From the NCBI GenBank assembly GCA_927911515.1, contig CAKMQH010000043.1, positions 1 through 13,254 of the forward strand: DNA of 13,254 nucleotides. Direction: 5' to 3'. Under the pieces are notes generated by a model. The model was not told the DNA's origin, did no database searches, and saw nothing but the letters and a program-made list of their open reading frames with translations. The stretch comes from an uncultured Neisseria sp. GTDB lineage: Bacteria > Pseudomonadota > Gammaproteobacteria > Burkholderiales > Neisseriaceae. Each line of letters opens with the position of its first letter. The stretch's first letter is position 1. Below are positions 6,702-12,238 of this stretch, in pieces. Made by a program: the position numbers and the translations under genes.

Positions 6702-7103
6702 ATGTCTGCAACCTGCGCCCGTATCCAACCTATTTTATTGTCCGTTTTGCGTATCGTAACCGCCTACCTCTTCCTCTTGCACGGTACGGCAAAATTCTTC
6801 GGCTTCCCGACTGCCATGGGCAGCGGCTCGCCCGAAGGTTTGATGCTGGTGGCGGGTATTTTGGAAATCGTCGGCGGCATCATGCTGATTCTCGGAATGT
6901 TTACCCGTCCTACCGCCTTCATCCTGTCCGGTCAGATGGCGGCTGCCTACTTTATGGCACACGCTGCCAAAGGTTCGGCGCTGTTCCCGCTTGCCAACGG
7001 CGGCGAATCGGCAGTCTTGTTCTGCTTCGTGTTCCTCTATCTCGCAGCAGCCGGCGGCGGCTCATTGGCATTGGACAATATGTTCGGCAAAGACAAATCC
7101 TGA
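6702..7103 (+). CDS. DoxX-family inner-membrane protein
   Basis: 133 residues, the usual DoxX size, with four predicted membrane helices at about 10-30, 45-66, 72-90 and 102-122. Typical features are LRIVTAYLFLLHGTAKFFGF at the first helix and an ILEIVGGIMLILGMFTRPTA turn between helices 2 and 3. DoxX proteins are linked to redox stress and sulfur or quinone metabolism in other bacteria, but a precise activity for this one cannot be read from sequence. AGGAG at 6691-6695 stands 6 bases before the ATG. It is first in a plus-strand unit with the nitroreductase 96 bp downstream, divergent from LysR. Confidence 0.9.
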   Translation: MSATCARIQPILLSVLRIVTAYLFLLHGTAKFFGFPTAMGSGSPEGLMLVAGILEIVGGIMLILGMFTRPTAFILSGQMAAAYFMAHAAKGSALFPLANGGESAVLFCFVFLYLAAAGGGSLALDNMFGKDKS

Positions 7104-7112
7104 TAGACCCAA

Positions 7113-7165
7113 AGGTCGTCTGAAAACAAGCAAAGCGGGTTTTACGAATAGATTTCTAAACCCGC
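7113..7165 (+). promoter_or_regulatory. DUS and hairpin between doxX and the nitroreductase
   Basis: A single AGGTCGTCTGAA lies at 7113-7124 just after the DoxX stop. It is followed by GCGGGTTT (7135-7142) and AAACCCGC (7158-7165), an 8-bp stem with a 15-base loop. There is no T tract after the stem, so it may be an attenuator, an mRNA-stabilising hairpin, or nothing. The nitroreductase ribosome site follows it. Confidence 0.4.
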
Positions 7166-7199
7166 CAACCGATTAAACATCAATCAAAGGAAAAACAAA

Positions 7200-7804
7200 A
7201 TGACTCATCAAACCTTGCAACAAGCGGCCGAAACCCGCCGTTCCATTTACGCGCTGAATAAAAACCTGCCTGTCAGCAACGAAGAAATCAGCGAAATCGT
7301 CAAACACGCCGTTTTGCACACGCCTTCTTCCTTCAACTCGCAATCCACCCGCGTCGTCGTCCTCTTCGGCGAAGAACACGGCAAAGTGTGGCAATTCGTT
7401 GAAGACGCATTGCGCGCCATCGTGCCTGCCGAACAGTTCGAGCCGACCGCGCAAAAATTAAACCTGTTCAAAGCAGGCGCGGCGACCATTTTGTCTTCGA
7501 AGACCAAAACGTCGTCAAAGTCCTGCAAGAGCAGTTCCCTTCTTATGCCGCCAACTTCCCCGTTTGGGCGGACCATGCGAATGCGATGACGCAATACGCC
7601 GTCTGGACAACACTTGCCGCCGCCGGCGTGGGCGCGAACCTGCAACACTATAACCCGCTGCCCGACGCCGCCATCGCCAAAGAATGGAACCTGCCCGAAA
7701 GCTGGCTTCTGCGCGCGCAAATGGTCATCGGCGGCATCGAAGCGCCTGCCGGCGAAAAAGCCTTCGAACCTGTGGAAAACCGTTTGAAAGTGTTCGGCGC
7801 ATAA
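7200..7804 (+). pseudogene. Nitroreductase-family oxidoreductase, split by a one-base deletion
   Basis: The gene starts well (AAAGGAA at 7186-7192, 8 bases before the ATG) and reads as a nitroreductase of the small FMN-dependent type: RRSIYALNKNLPVS near 14-27, HTPSSFNSQSTRVVVLFG near 40-57. After codon 98 (TTG at 7491) the frame goes wrong and ends at 7589 after 129 residues. Adding one T at 7494 (TGTCTTC to TGTTCTTC) restores FFEDQNVVKVL and runs into the frame ending at 7804 with MTQYAVWTTLAAAGVGANLQ and VIGGIEAPAGEK, both typical. The repaired protein has 201 residues, normal for the family. It would reduce nitro compounds or quinones with NAD(P)H in the cytoplasm. It may be a true pseudogene or a base-calling error. 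Confidence 0.85.
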
Positions 7805-7819
7805 TTGCCCGTCAAATAA

Positions 7820-7861
7820 AAAAGGTCGTCTGAAAACCAATTTAGGTTTCAGAGACCTTTT
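7820..7861. terminator. Asymmetric DUS terminator between nitroreductase and comP
   Basis: AAAAGGTCGTCTGAAAACC (7820-7838) pairs with GGTTTCAGAGACCTTTT (7845-7861). The right arm is a DUS that has lost one base, leaving a single bulged G. On the minus strand the stem ends in six T residues, a good terminator for comP; on the plus strand four T residues follow. Only the left arm is an intact uptake sequence. Confidence 0.85.
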
Positions 7862-7875
7862 GCTATCGATATACC

Positions 7876-8328
7876 TCAAGACTCAAATATCTTGCATGAT
7901 TTGTCCGTATTGGCGAAATGCTGTGCCTTGTCTTCGCAGGTGCTTTCGGTCGTTTCACACGATACCGTGATAAAACTTTCGTTGATTTTCAATACCTTGG
8001 GATTTTGATCCGACCGCGCTACTGCCTTCAGGGTAAACCGCCCGTCCGGCGTACCTTTGGCGTCGCCTTGTACTTTGATGCAAAAATCGCCGATTTCCTT
8101 AATCGGCAAATCCGGCCATTGGGTGGAACTTTGTTTGAAACTTCCGTTTTTTTGATAAAAACGCTCCAAAAATTGGGCGTTTTCCAGCATGGCGGCCCGT
8201 ACTTCCTGCAACTTGGTATCTGCGACGTATTTTTGGTAAGACGGATAGGCGATCGCCGCTAAAATCCCTACCATCATGATGGTGAAAACCAATTGAGACA
8301 AAGAAAATCCCCGCTGAATTTCCTTCAT
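7876..8328 (-). CDS. comP: ComP, minor type IV pilin and DUS receptor for DNA uptake
   Basis: 150 residues from ATG 8328. ComP is the minor pilin that recognises the neisserial uptake sequence during transformation. Leader MKEIQRG is cut before F+1 by prepilin peptidase. A hydrophobic helix follows (VFTIMMVGILAAIAYPSYQKYV), then RAAMLENAQFLERFYQKNGS, WPDLPIKE, DFCIKVQG, FTLKAVA, and a Cys-rich C-terminus. The four cysteines (FCI, VSC, STC, KSC) sit where recalled meningococcal ComP has its four, which form two disulfides. Start: AAAGGGGG just upstream (about 8333-8340) supports ATG 8328; a longer frame opens at 8415 but would add 29 non-pilin residues. Oddity: mature position 5, normally Glu, is Gln (FSLSQ). 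Convergent with the nitroreductase. Confidence 0.88.
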   Translation of the reverse strand: MKEIQRGFSLSQLVFTIMMVGILAAIAYPSYQKYVADTKLQEVRAAMLENAQFLERFYQKNGSFKQSSTQWPDLPIKEIGDFCIKVQGDAKGTPDGRFTLKAVARSDQNPKVLKINESFITVSCETTESTCEDKAQHFANTDKSCKIFES

Positions 8329-8389
8329 TCTGCCCCCTTTCGAAACATAAACCGAATATTTGATGTTTATTGTTGTGTGAAATAAAAAT

Positions 8390-8474
8390 GGGATTGATGT
8401 TTTCTCGTGGCTCACTTCGAAACCATACGGCGTGGTTGCCTACGGCAAGCCCGAACGGTTTCTGAATCAATCCC
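8390..8474. other. Nested inverted repeats upstream of comP
   Basis: Three stems nest around one centre: GGGATTGAT/ATCAATCCC (8390-8398 with 8466-8474), TTCGAAACC/GGTTTC-T-GAA (8416-8424 with 8457-8466, one bulge), and TTGCC/GGCAA (8436-8440 with 8444-8448). It lies 62-146 bases before the comP start. It could be a 5' leader structure or a decayed mobile repeat. The remainder of the 311-bp gap (8329-8639) is AT-rich with no gene. It contains two copies of ATTTCTTA (8535-8542, 8550-8557) and two of CCTGCCTGCG on either side of about 8600. Confidence 0.45.
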
Positions 8475-8639
8475 TTATTAAATGAGGTCGGTATCTTATC
8501 GTCTTTATGACAGGCATTCAAACAATATCTAAATATTTCTTAGTTTACTATTTCTTAATGTATTGACTTTGCAACATACCTGCCTGCGCCCGATTCAAGT
8601 GGTTTGCGCGCGCGAACCTGCCTGCGGGTACGGCTTTTG

Positions 8640-9110
8640 CTATTCGCGGTGGTAGGGATGGTTGTGGAGGATGGAGATGGCGCGGTAGAGCTGTTCGGTC
8701 AGAAGGACGCGCACCATGCCGTGCGGGAGGGTGAGGCTGGAGAGGCGCATCATCATGCGGGCTTGTTGTTTGAGGCGGTCGGTCATGCCGTCGGCACCGC
8801 CGATGACGAAGCAGACGTGTTCGCCGTTTTGCTGCCAGCTTTTGAGGTGTTCCGCCAGCTCGACGGAGGTCGGGGCTTTGCCGCGTTCGTCGAGGACGAT
8901 GAGGAACGCGCCTTGCGGGATGGCTTCGAGGATGCGTTTTTCTTCCGCCGCCATGCCTTGTGCGGCGTTGACGCCTGCGCCGCGTTTTTCGGGTTTGATT
9001 TCTTTGAGGGTGTAGGCGACGTCGCGTCCGAAGCGTTTGGCGTATTCGCCGACGGCTTCGTCCACCCAGCGGGGCATTTTGGTGCCGACGGCGAGGACGG
9101 TGATGTTCAT
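8640..9110 (-). CDS. rlmH: 23S rRNA (pseudouridine-1915-N3)-methyltransferase RlmH
   Basis: 156 residues, exact family length. RlmH uses S-adenosylmethionine to methylate pseudouridine 1915 in helix 69 of 23S rRNA on assembled 70S ribosomes. Seen: N-terminal MNITVLAVGTKMPRWV, LDERGK (73-78), the SPOUT knot FVIGGADG (101-108), LTLPHGMVRVLLTEQLYRA (127-144) and the conserved terminal HPYHRE. A ribosome site AAGGAAA (9114-9120, minus strand) precedes the ATG. In many bacteria it follows rsfS directly; here 305 bp with a Correia element, DUS and two hairpins separate them, so a separate promoter is likely. Confidence 0.96.
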   Translation of the reverse strand: MNITVLAVGTKMPRWVDEAVGEYAKRFGRDVAYTLKEIKPEKRGAGVNAAQGMAAEEKRILEAIPQGAFLIVLDERGKAPTSVELAEHLKSWQQNGEHVCFVIGGADGMTDRLKQQARMMMRLSSLTLPHGMVRVLLTEQLYRAISILHNHPYHRE

Positions 9111-9129
9111 GGGTTTCCTTGGTCGGATG

Positions 9130-9155
9130 GGGTCGTCTGAAAGGTTTCAGAGACC
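9130..9155. terminator. Asymmetric DUS inverted repeat upstream of rlmH
   Basis: GGGTCGTCTGAAA (9130-9142) is followed after two bases by TTTCAGAGACC (9145-9155), then TTTT. The right arm is again the DUS with one base deleted. The loop is tight, so the top of the stem must open. It lies 20 bases before the rlmH start, in the leader of rlmH if transcription begins further up. Confidence 0.55.
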
Positions 9156-9220
9156 TTTTGGTTTGAATGATGATGTTGAAACGGGATTCTTGAAGCCGAT
9201 ATTTTTATTATTCGGTCAAG

Positions 9221-9232
9221 GGGTCGTCTGAA
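9221..9232 (+). other. Single DNA uptake sequence (GGGTCGTCTGAA)
   Basis: An unpaired uptake sequence 20 bp from the left end of the Correia element, in the rlmH-rsfS gap. Confidence 0.75.
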
Positions 9233-9252
9233 AACTTCGGTTTGGGCAAAGA

Positions 9253-9358
9253 TATAGTGGATTAACTTTAATCAGGACAAGGCGACGAAGCCGCAGACAG
9301 TACAGATAGTACGGCAAGACGAGGCAACGCCGTACTGGTTTAAAGTTAATCCACTATA
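9253..9358. mobile_element. Correia repeat enclosed element, complete 106-bp form
   Basis: Bounded by perfect 19-bp terminal inverted repeats, TATAGTGGATTAACTTTAA (9253-9271) and its complement (9340-9358), with TA at both tips as for TA target duplication. The interior has GACAAGGCGACGAAGCCGC, CAGTACAGATAGTACGG and GAGGCAACGCCGTACTGG, but lacks the middle part found in the roughly 156-bp version, so this is the internally deleted class. The termini read AACTTTAA instead of the usual AAATTTAA, in both ends alike. Correia elements do not encode a transposase but can provide promoter or RNase III sites. Confidence 0.95.
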
Positions 9359-9378
9359 GGATTCGGGCGTGCGCAATA

Positions 9379-9404
9379 AAGCCGTCTGTATGCACAGACG
9401 GCTT
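9379..9404 (-). terminator. Intrinsic terminator after rsfS
   Basis: On the minus strand AAGCCGTCTG, a 6-base loop and CAGACGGCTT form a perfect 10-bp stem, followed by TTATT, 11 bases after the rsfS stop. The stem carries GCCGTCTG, the start of the pathogen-type uptake sequence, but lacks the closing AA, so it is not a functional DUS by sequence. Confidence 0.85.
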
Positions 9405-9415
9405 GGGATGGCTGC

Positions 9416-9802
9416 TTAGTCGGCGGCGTGCCAGGGTTTTTGCGCGCCGGCGTGGAAGCTGGGTTTTTCGCCGCCCCAGAGGGTGTCGATGTCGTAAAAG
9501 TCGCGGACGGCGGGCAGCATGACGTGGACGACGAGGTCGCCTGCGTCAACGAGCGTCCATTCGCCGCTGTCGCCTTCGGTGCTGAGGATTTCGAAGCCGG
9601 CTTCTTTGAGGCTGACGGCGACGTTGTTGGCGAGGGCTTTGACTTGGCGGGTGCTGTCGCCGCTGGCGATGATCATGCGGGCGAACAGTGAGGTTTTTTC
9701 TTGGGTTTCGAGGACGGAGATGTCTTTGGCTTTGATGTCTTCGAGGGCTTCGACGGCGGTTTCGACCATTTTTTGCAGGTCTTGCAGTTCTTGTTCGTTC
9801 AT
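9416..9802 (-). CDS. rsfS: Ribosomal silencing factor RsfS
   Basis: 128 residues, the common length. RsfS binds protein L14 (uL14) on the 50S subunit and blocks subunit joining when nutrients are short. Family pattern seen: VEALEDIKAKDISVLE near 17-32, FARMIIASGDSTRQVKALAN near 40-59, WTLVDAGDLVVHVMLPAVRDFYDIDTLW near 82-109. AGGAAAACA before the ATG is the ribosome site. It follows nadD by 67 bp, with a TATAAT-like -10 between them, and ends in a strong terminator. The C-terminus, HAGAQKPWHAAD, looks intact. Confidence 0.96.
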   Translation of the reverse strand: MNEQELQDLQKMVETAVEALEDIKAKDISVLETQEKTSLFARMIIASGDSTRQVKALANNVAVSLKEAGFEILSTEGDSGEWTLVDAGDLVVHVMLPAVRDFYDIDTLWGGEKPSFHAGAQKPWHAAD

Positions 9803-9842
9803 TGTTTTCCTAATGGTGGGAATGAAATGGGGTTTGGACGGT

Positions 9843-9848
9843 ATTATA
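9843..9848 (-). promoter_or_regulatory. Candidate -10 for rsfS
   Basis: A perfect TATAAT on the minus strand between nadD and rsfS, about 40 bases before the rsfS ATG. No convincing -35 is visible at the right spacing, so rsfS may also depend on read-through from nadD. Confidence 0.4.
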
Positions 9849-9869
9849 ACTTATCTGTATGAATTTACG

Positions 9870-10481
9870 CTATTTTCCGCTTTGGTACAGTTTGTGTTCG
9901 CGGATATGGCGGGCGACTTGGGGCGGGAGGTCGTCTGAAAGTCTGCCGCTTTGGAGGGTTTGGCGGATTTGGGTGGAGGAGGTGTTGTGCAGGGGGGCGT
10001 TGAGGATGCGGACGCTGCCGTTTTGGAGGGCTTCGCCCAGCCAGGCGTGGAGTTCGCGCGGGGTTTGGTTGAGGTTGTCGCCTTGGCGCATGGCGACGGC
10101 GATGTGGGTTTGGCGCACGAGGGTCTGCCATTTTTTCCAAGTGTGCAGTTTCATGAGGCTGTCGCTGCCCATGAGCCACCAAAGTTGGGCGGCGGGGAAT
10201 TGCTGGCGGAAGATTTGGACGGTGTCGAAGGTGTAGGTCGCGCCGTCGCGGACGATGTCGCAGTCGCTGGCGGCGAAGCGGGGGTCGTCGGCAATGGCGA
10301 GTTCGGTCATGATGAGGCGGTCTTGGGCGGAGGCGCGGGACGGATCTTTGTGGTAGGGGTCGCCTGCGGGCAGGAAGATGACGGTGTCGAGTCCGATTTC
10401 GTCGGCGAAGGCGCGGGCGATGTGGAGGTGGCCGTTGTGGATGGGGTCGAAGGTGCCGCCGAAGAGTCCGATGTTTTTCAT
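9870..10481 (-). CDS. nadD: Nicotinate-nucleotide adenylyltransferase
   Basis: 203 residues. The enzyme joins nicotinate mononucleotide and ATP to make deamido-NAD in NAD synthesis. The nucleotidyltransferase signature GGTFDPIHNGH (8-18) is intact, FLPAGDPYHK follows, WLMGSDSL is near 102-109, and the second ATP motif is NTSSTQIR near 165-172. AAGGA lies 5 bases before the ATG. An intact DUS (AGGTCGTCTGAA, 9928-9939) is embedded near the 3' end and contributes LSDD to the protein. The gene order nadD-rsfS-(rlmH) is widespread in bacteria. Confidence 0.96.
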   Translation of the reverse strand: MKNIGLFGGTFDPIHNGHLHIARAFADEIGLDTVIFLPAGDPYHKDPSRASAQDRLIMTELAIADDPRFAASDCDIVRDGATYTFDTVQIFRQQFPAAQLWWLMGSDSLMKLHTWKKWQTLVRQTHIAVAMRQGDNLNQTPRELHAWLGEALQNGSVRILNAPLHNTSSTQIRQTLQSGRLSDDLPPQVARHIREHKLYQSGK

Positions 10482-10518
10482 GGGTGTCCTTGGGTGTGGG
10501 GTATGCGCTCTGTTTGGG

Positions 10519-10564
10519 TTTCAGACGACCTGTCGGGTTTATGGGTTGGCGGGGTCGTCTGAAA
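10519..10564. terminator. DUS inverted repeat at the carbonic anhydrase stop
   Basis: TTTCAGACGACC (10519-10530) and GGTCGTCTGAAA (10553-10564) form a 12-bp stem with a 22-base loop. The right arm lies inside the last codons of the carbonic anhydrase, coding SDD; the left arm is beyond its stop and 38 bases from the nadD start. It can end carbonic anhydrase transcripts before nadD, though the loop is long. Confidence 0.65.
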
Positions 10565-11135
10565 GGCTTTCTGCTTCGGGGCTGCCGTCAACGACCAGGG
10601 TGAGTTTGCCAGTGGTCGGATGGATGACGAGTCCGTGGACGGCGATGTCGGTGGGCATGAGTGGGTGGTTGCGGATGACTTTGACGGTGTGGCGGACGCT
10701 GTCTTCTACATTGTCGAAACCGGTCAGCCAGTTGTCGAGGTCGATGCCGGCGTTGCGCAGGGTTTCGATGCGGTCGTCGGGAATGTCGCTTTCGTGTACT
10801 TTTTCAAGGAAACCGGCGGCGTTCAGCCCCTTCATGCCGCAGTCGTGGTGGGCGATGACCATGATTTCTTTGACTTTGAGTTCGAACACGGCGACCAAAA
10901 GGCTGCGCATGACCGACCCCCAAGGATGGGTAACGACTGCGCCGGCGTTTTTAATGAGCTTGGCGTCGCCGTTTTTCAGTCCGAGCGCGTTGGGCAGCAG
11001 CTCGATGATGCGCGCGTCCATGCAGGACAGGATGGCGAGTTCGCGGCCGGGATATTTGTCAGTGAAATATTTTTCGTATTCGCCCGATTCGACAAAATTT
11101 TGGTTATAGGCGAGAATTTCGCTCAATTCGCTCAT
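10539..11135 (-). CDS. Beta-class carbonic anhydrase
   Basis: 198 residues from ATG 11135. It interconverts CO2 and bicarbonate in the cytoplasm. Zinc ligands by motif: C38 in CMDAR, with the D40-R42 dyad, and H96 and C99 in HHDCG. The shortened LKNGDAKLIKNAGA (53-66) and the length fit the small bacterial beta class. The start is set by GGAGG (about 11145-11149) 9 bases upstream; a longer frame opens at 11342 but would run into the divergent Nudix gene and promoter region. TATAAT on the minus strand at 11164-11169 is a good -10. The C-terminus (SLSDDPANP) is partly written by a DUS. Confidence 0.93.
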   Translation of the reverse strand: MSELSEILAYNQNFVESGEYEKYFTDKYPGRELAILSCMDARIIELLPNALGLKNGDAKLIKNAGAVVTHPWGSVMRSLLVAVFELKVKEIMVIAHHDCGMKGLNAAGFLEKVHESDIPDDRIETLRNAGIDLDNWLTGFDNVEDSVRHTVKVIRNHPLMPTDIAVHGLVIHPTTGKLTLVVDGSPEAESLSDDPANP

Positions 11136-11163
11136 GGTGTTGGACCTCCGACAGAATGGGACG

Positions 11164-11169
11164 ATTATA
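11164..11169 (-). promoter_or_regulatory. -10 element for the carbonic anhydrase gene
   Basis: A perfect TATAAT on the minus strand 28 bases before the ATG. The -35 region on that strand is not a good match. Confidence 0.55.
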
Positions 11170-11227
11170 GCGGTTTTCGGGCGGTTTGGCTTTGCAGCGT
11201 GCGCCGCCTGCTTGTGGATAGAGTTGG

Positions 11228-11260
11228 TTGCAAATTGAGGCGGAGCGGATACAATCCGCT
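11228..11260 (+). promoter_or_regulatory. Promoter of the Nudix gene with overlapping palindrome
   Basis: TTGCAA (11228-11233), a 16-bp spacer and TACAAT (11250-11255) make a plausible sigma-70 promoter 40 bases before the Nudix ATG. A perfect palindrome, AGCGGAT-ACA-ATCCGCT (11244-11260), covers the -10, a typical place for a repressor. No candidate regulator is adjacent. Confidence 0.55.
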
Positions 11261-11294
11261 TATGTTTATGTATTGATTGGATTGAGGAACAGCC

Positions 11295-12172
11295 ATGTCT
11301 TCGCGCCCTTGTTTTTCCGAAACGCTCGACCGCCGCACCCACGACGCGCTCTACGATTGGGCGCGGGCAAGTTACGGCGCGGCAGACGACTGGAACACGC
11401 TCTATCTGAACGGGCTGGCTTTAGGTCGTCTGAATCCGTTTTGGCGCGAACGGATCAAACAAGACTGGCAGGAAGGGCTTTCTGAAATTTCAGACGACCT
11501 CTACCTGCAAACGGACAACTGGCTGGCGATGGGCGACAGTTTGCAGCACTTGGCGAACGAATGGAAAAGCCTCGGACTGCTGCACGGCTGGCGCGACGAA
11601 AAGTTTGACGTGTGCGGCGACGCGGGCAAGGTGCTTTTTGCGTTGGAACGCGCCGCCTTCCGCCCGTTCGGACTCATGAGCCAAGCCGTCCACCTCAACG
11701 GGCTGGTGCAAACCGACGGCGGCTGGCATTTTTGGATAGCCGCCGCAGCCCGCACAAAGCCGTCGATCCCGACAAACTCGACAACCTCGTCGGCGGCGGC
11801 ATTGCCAGTGGCGAAACCCCGTTTGAAGCCGTCTGCCGCGAAAGCGAAGAAGAAGCCGGACTGACGCCGCCCGCCCTCGACAATCTCCGAGCCGCCGCCC
11901 TAATCCACAGCCTGCGTCCCGTATCGCGCGGCATCCACAACGAAATCCTGCACATTTTCGACATCGTCCTGCCCGAATCCGTCCGCCCCGAAAACCAAGA
12001 CGGCGAAGTCGCAGGGTTTGAATTGATGAACGTTTCGCAAATCATCGAAACCATGTTGTCCCAAACCATGATGCACGATGCCCAGCTCGTTACCCTCGAA
12101 GCCCTCAAACGCTACGGCGCGCTCGACAGGCAGCATCCGCTAAGCCTTTGGCTGGAAAGCCTTTGCCGCTGA
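11295..12172 (+). pseudogene. Nudix hydrolase with DUF4743-like N-terminus, split by a one-base deletion
   Basis: GAGGA (11284-11288) leads into ATG 11295. The first frame gives a normal N-terminal domain (about 1-140: LYDWARASYGAADDW, FRPFGLMSQAVHLNG) and then garbles after FWI, ending at 11864. Adding one G at 11739 gives WIGRRSPHKAVDPDKLDNLV and joins the frame ending at 12172, which holds the Nudix box: GGIASGE, seven residues, RESEEEAGL (pattern Gx5Ex7REx2EExG). The repaired protein has 292 residues. The family with this N-terminus includes plant and yeast enzymes (AtNUDT20/24, YJR142W) that hydrolyse oxidised thiamine diphosphate. A similar role here is inference. Two DUS of opposite orientation (11423-11434, 11489-11500) lie in the coding region. 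Confidence 0.85.
11423..11500. repeat. Inverted DUS pair inside the Nudix coding sequence
   Basis: AGGTCGTCTGAA at 11423-11434 and its complement at 11489-11500 are perfect 12-base arms separated by 54 bases. They encode GRLN and SDDL. Hairpin pairing is possible but distant, and translation would mask it. Confidence 0.8.
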
Positions 12173-12222
12173 ACGAAACCAATAAACAAAGCCCCGCCGT
12201 TTTCCTTCCCCGATTCCCCAAA

Positions 12223-12234
12223 AGGTCGTCTGAA
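12223..12234 (+). other. DUS overlapping the ribosome site of the ABC ATPase
   Basis: AGGTCGTCTGAA lies directly before the ATG at 12239. Its AAAAGG beginning (12220-12225) is the only Shine-Dalgarno-like sequence, with a rather long 13-base spacer. The uptake sequence and the translation signal share bases. Confidence 0.7.
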
Positions 12235-12238
12235 ACCC

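Noticed and set aside
8329..8415. Longer start for comP at 8415
   Set aside because: It would add 29 residues before the short prepilin leader; ATG 8328 has a strong AAAGGGGG ribosome site and gives the normal length.
8329..8639. Possible tRNA or small RNA gene in the gap before comP
   Set aside because: No cloverleaf or known RNA motif; only the nested stems reported as a finding.
9379..9404. Hairpin with GCCGTCTG read as a pathogen-type DUS pair
   Set aside because: The closing AA of GCCGTCTGAA is missing in both arms; it is simply the rsfS terminator.
9951..10562. Plus-strand 203-codon frame opposite nadD
   Set aside because: Val/Gly-rich shadow of nadD with no ribosome site and no recognisable domain; nadD on the other strand has all signature motifs.
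11136..11342. Longer start for the carbonic anhydrase at 11342
   Set aside because: The extra 69 residues overlap the divergent Nudix gene and the promoter region and do not resemble the family; GGAGG sits properly before ATG 11135.
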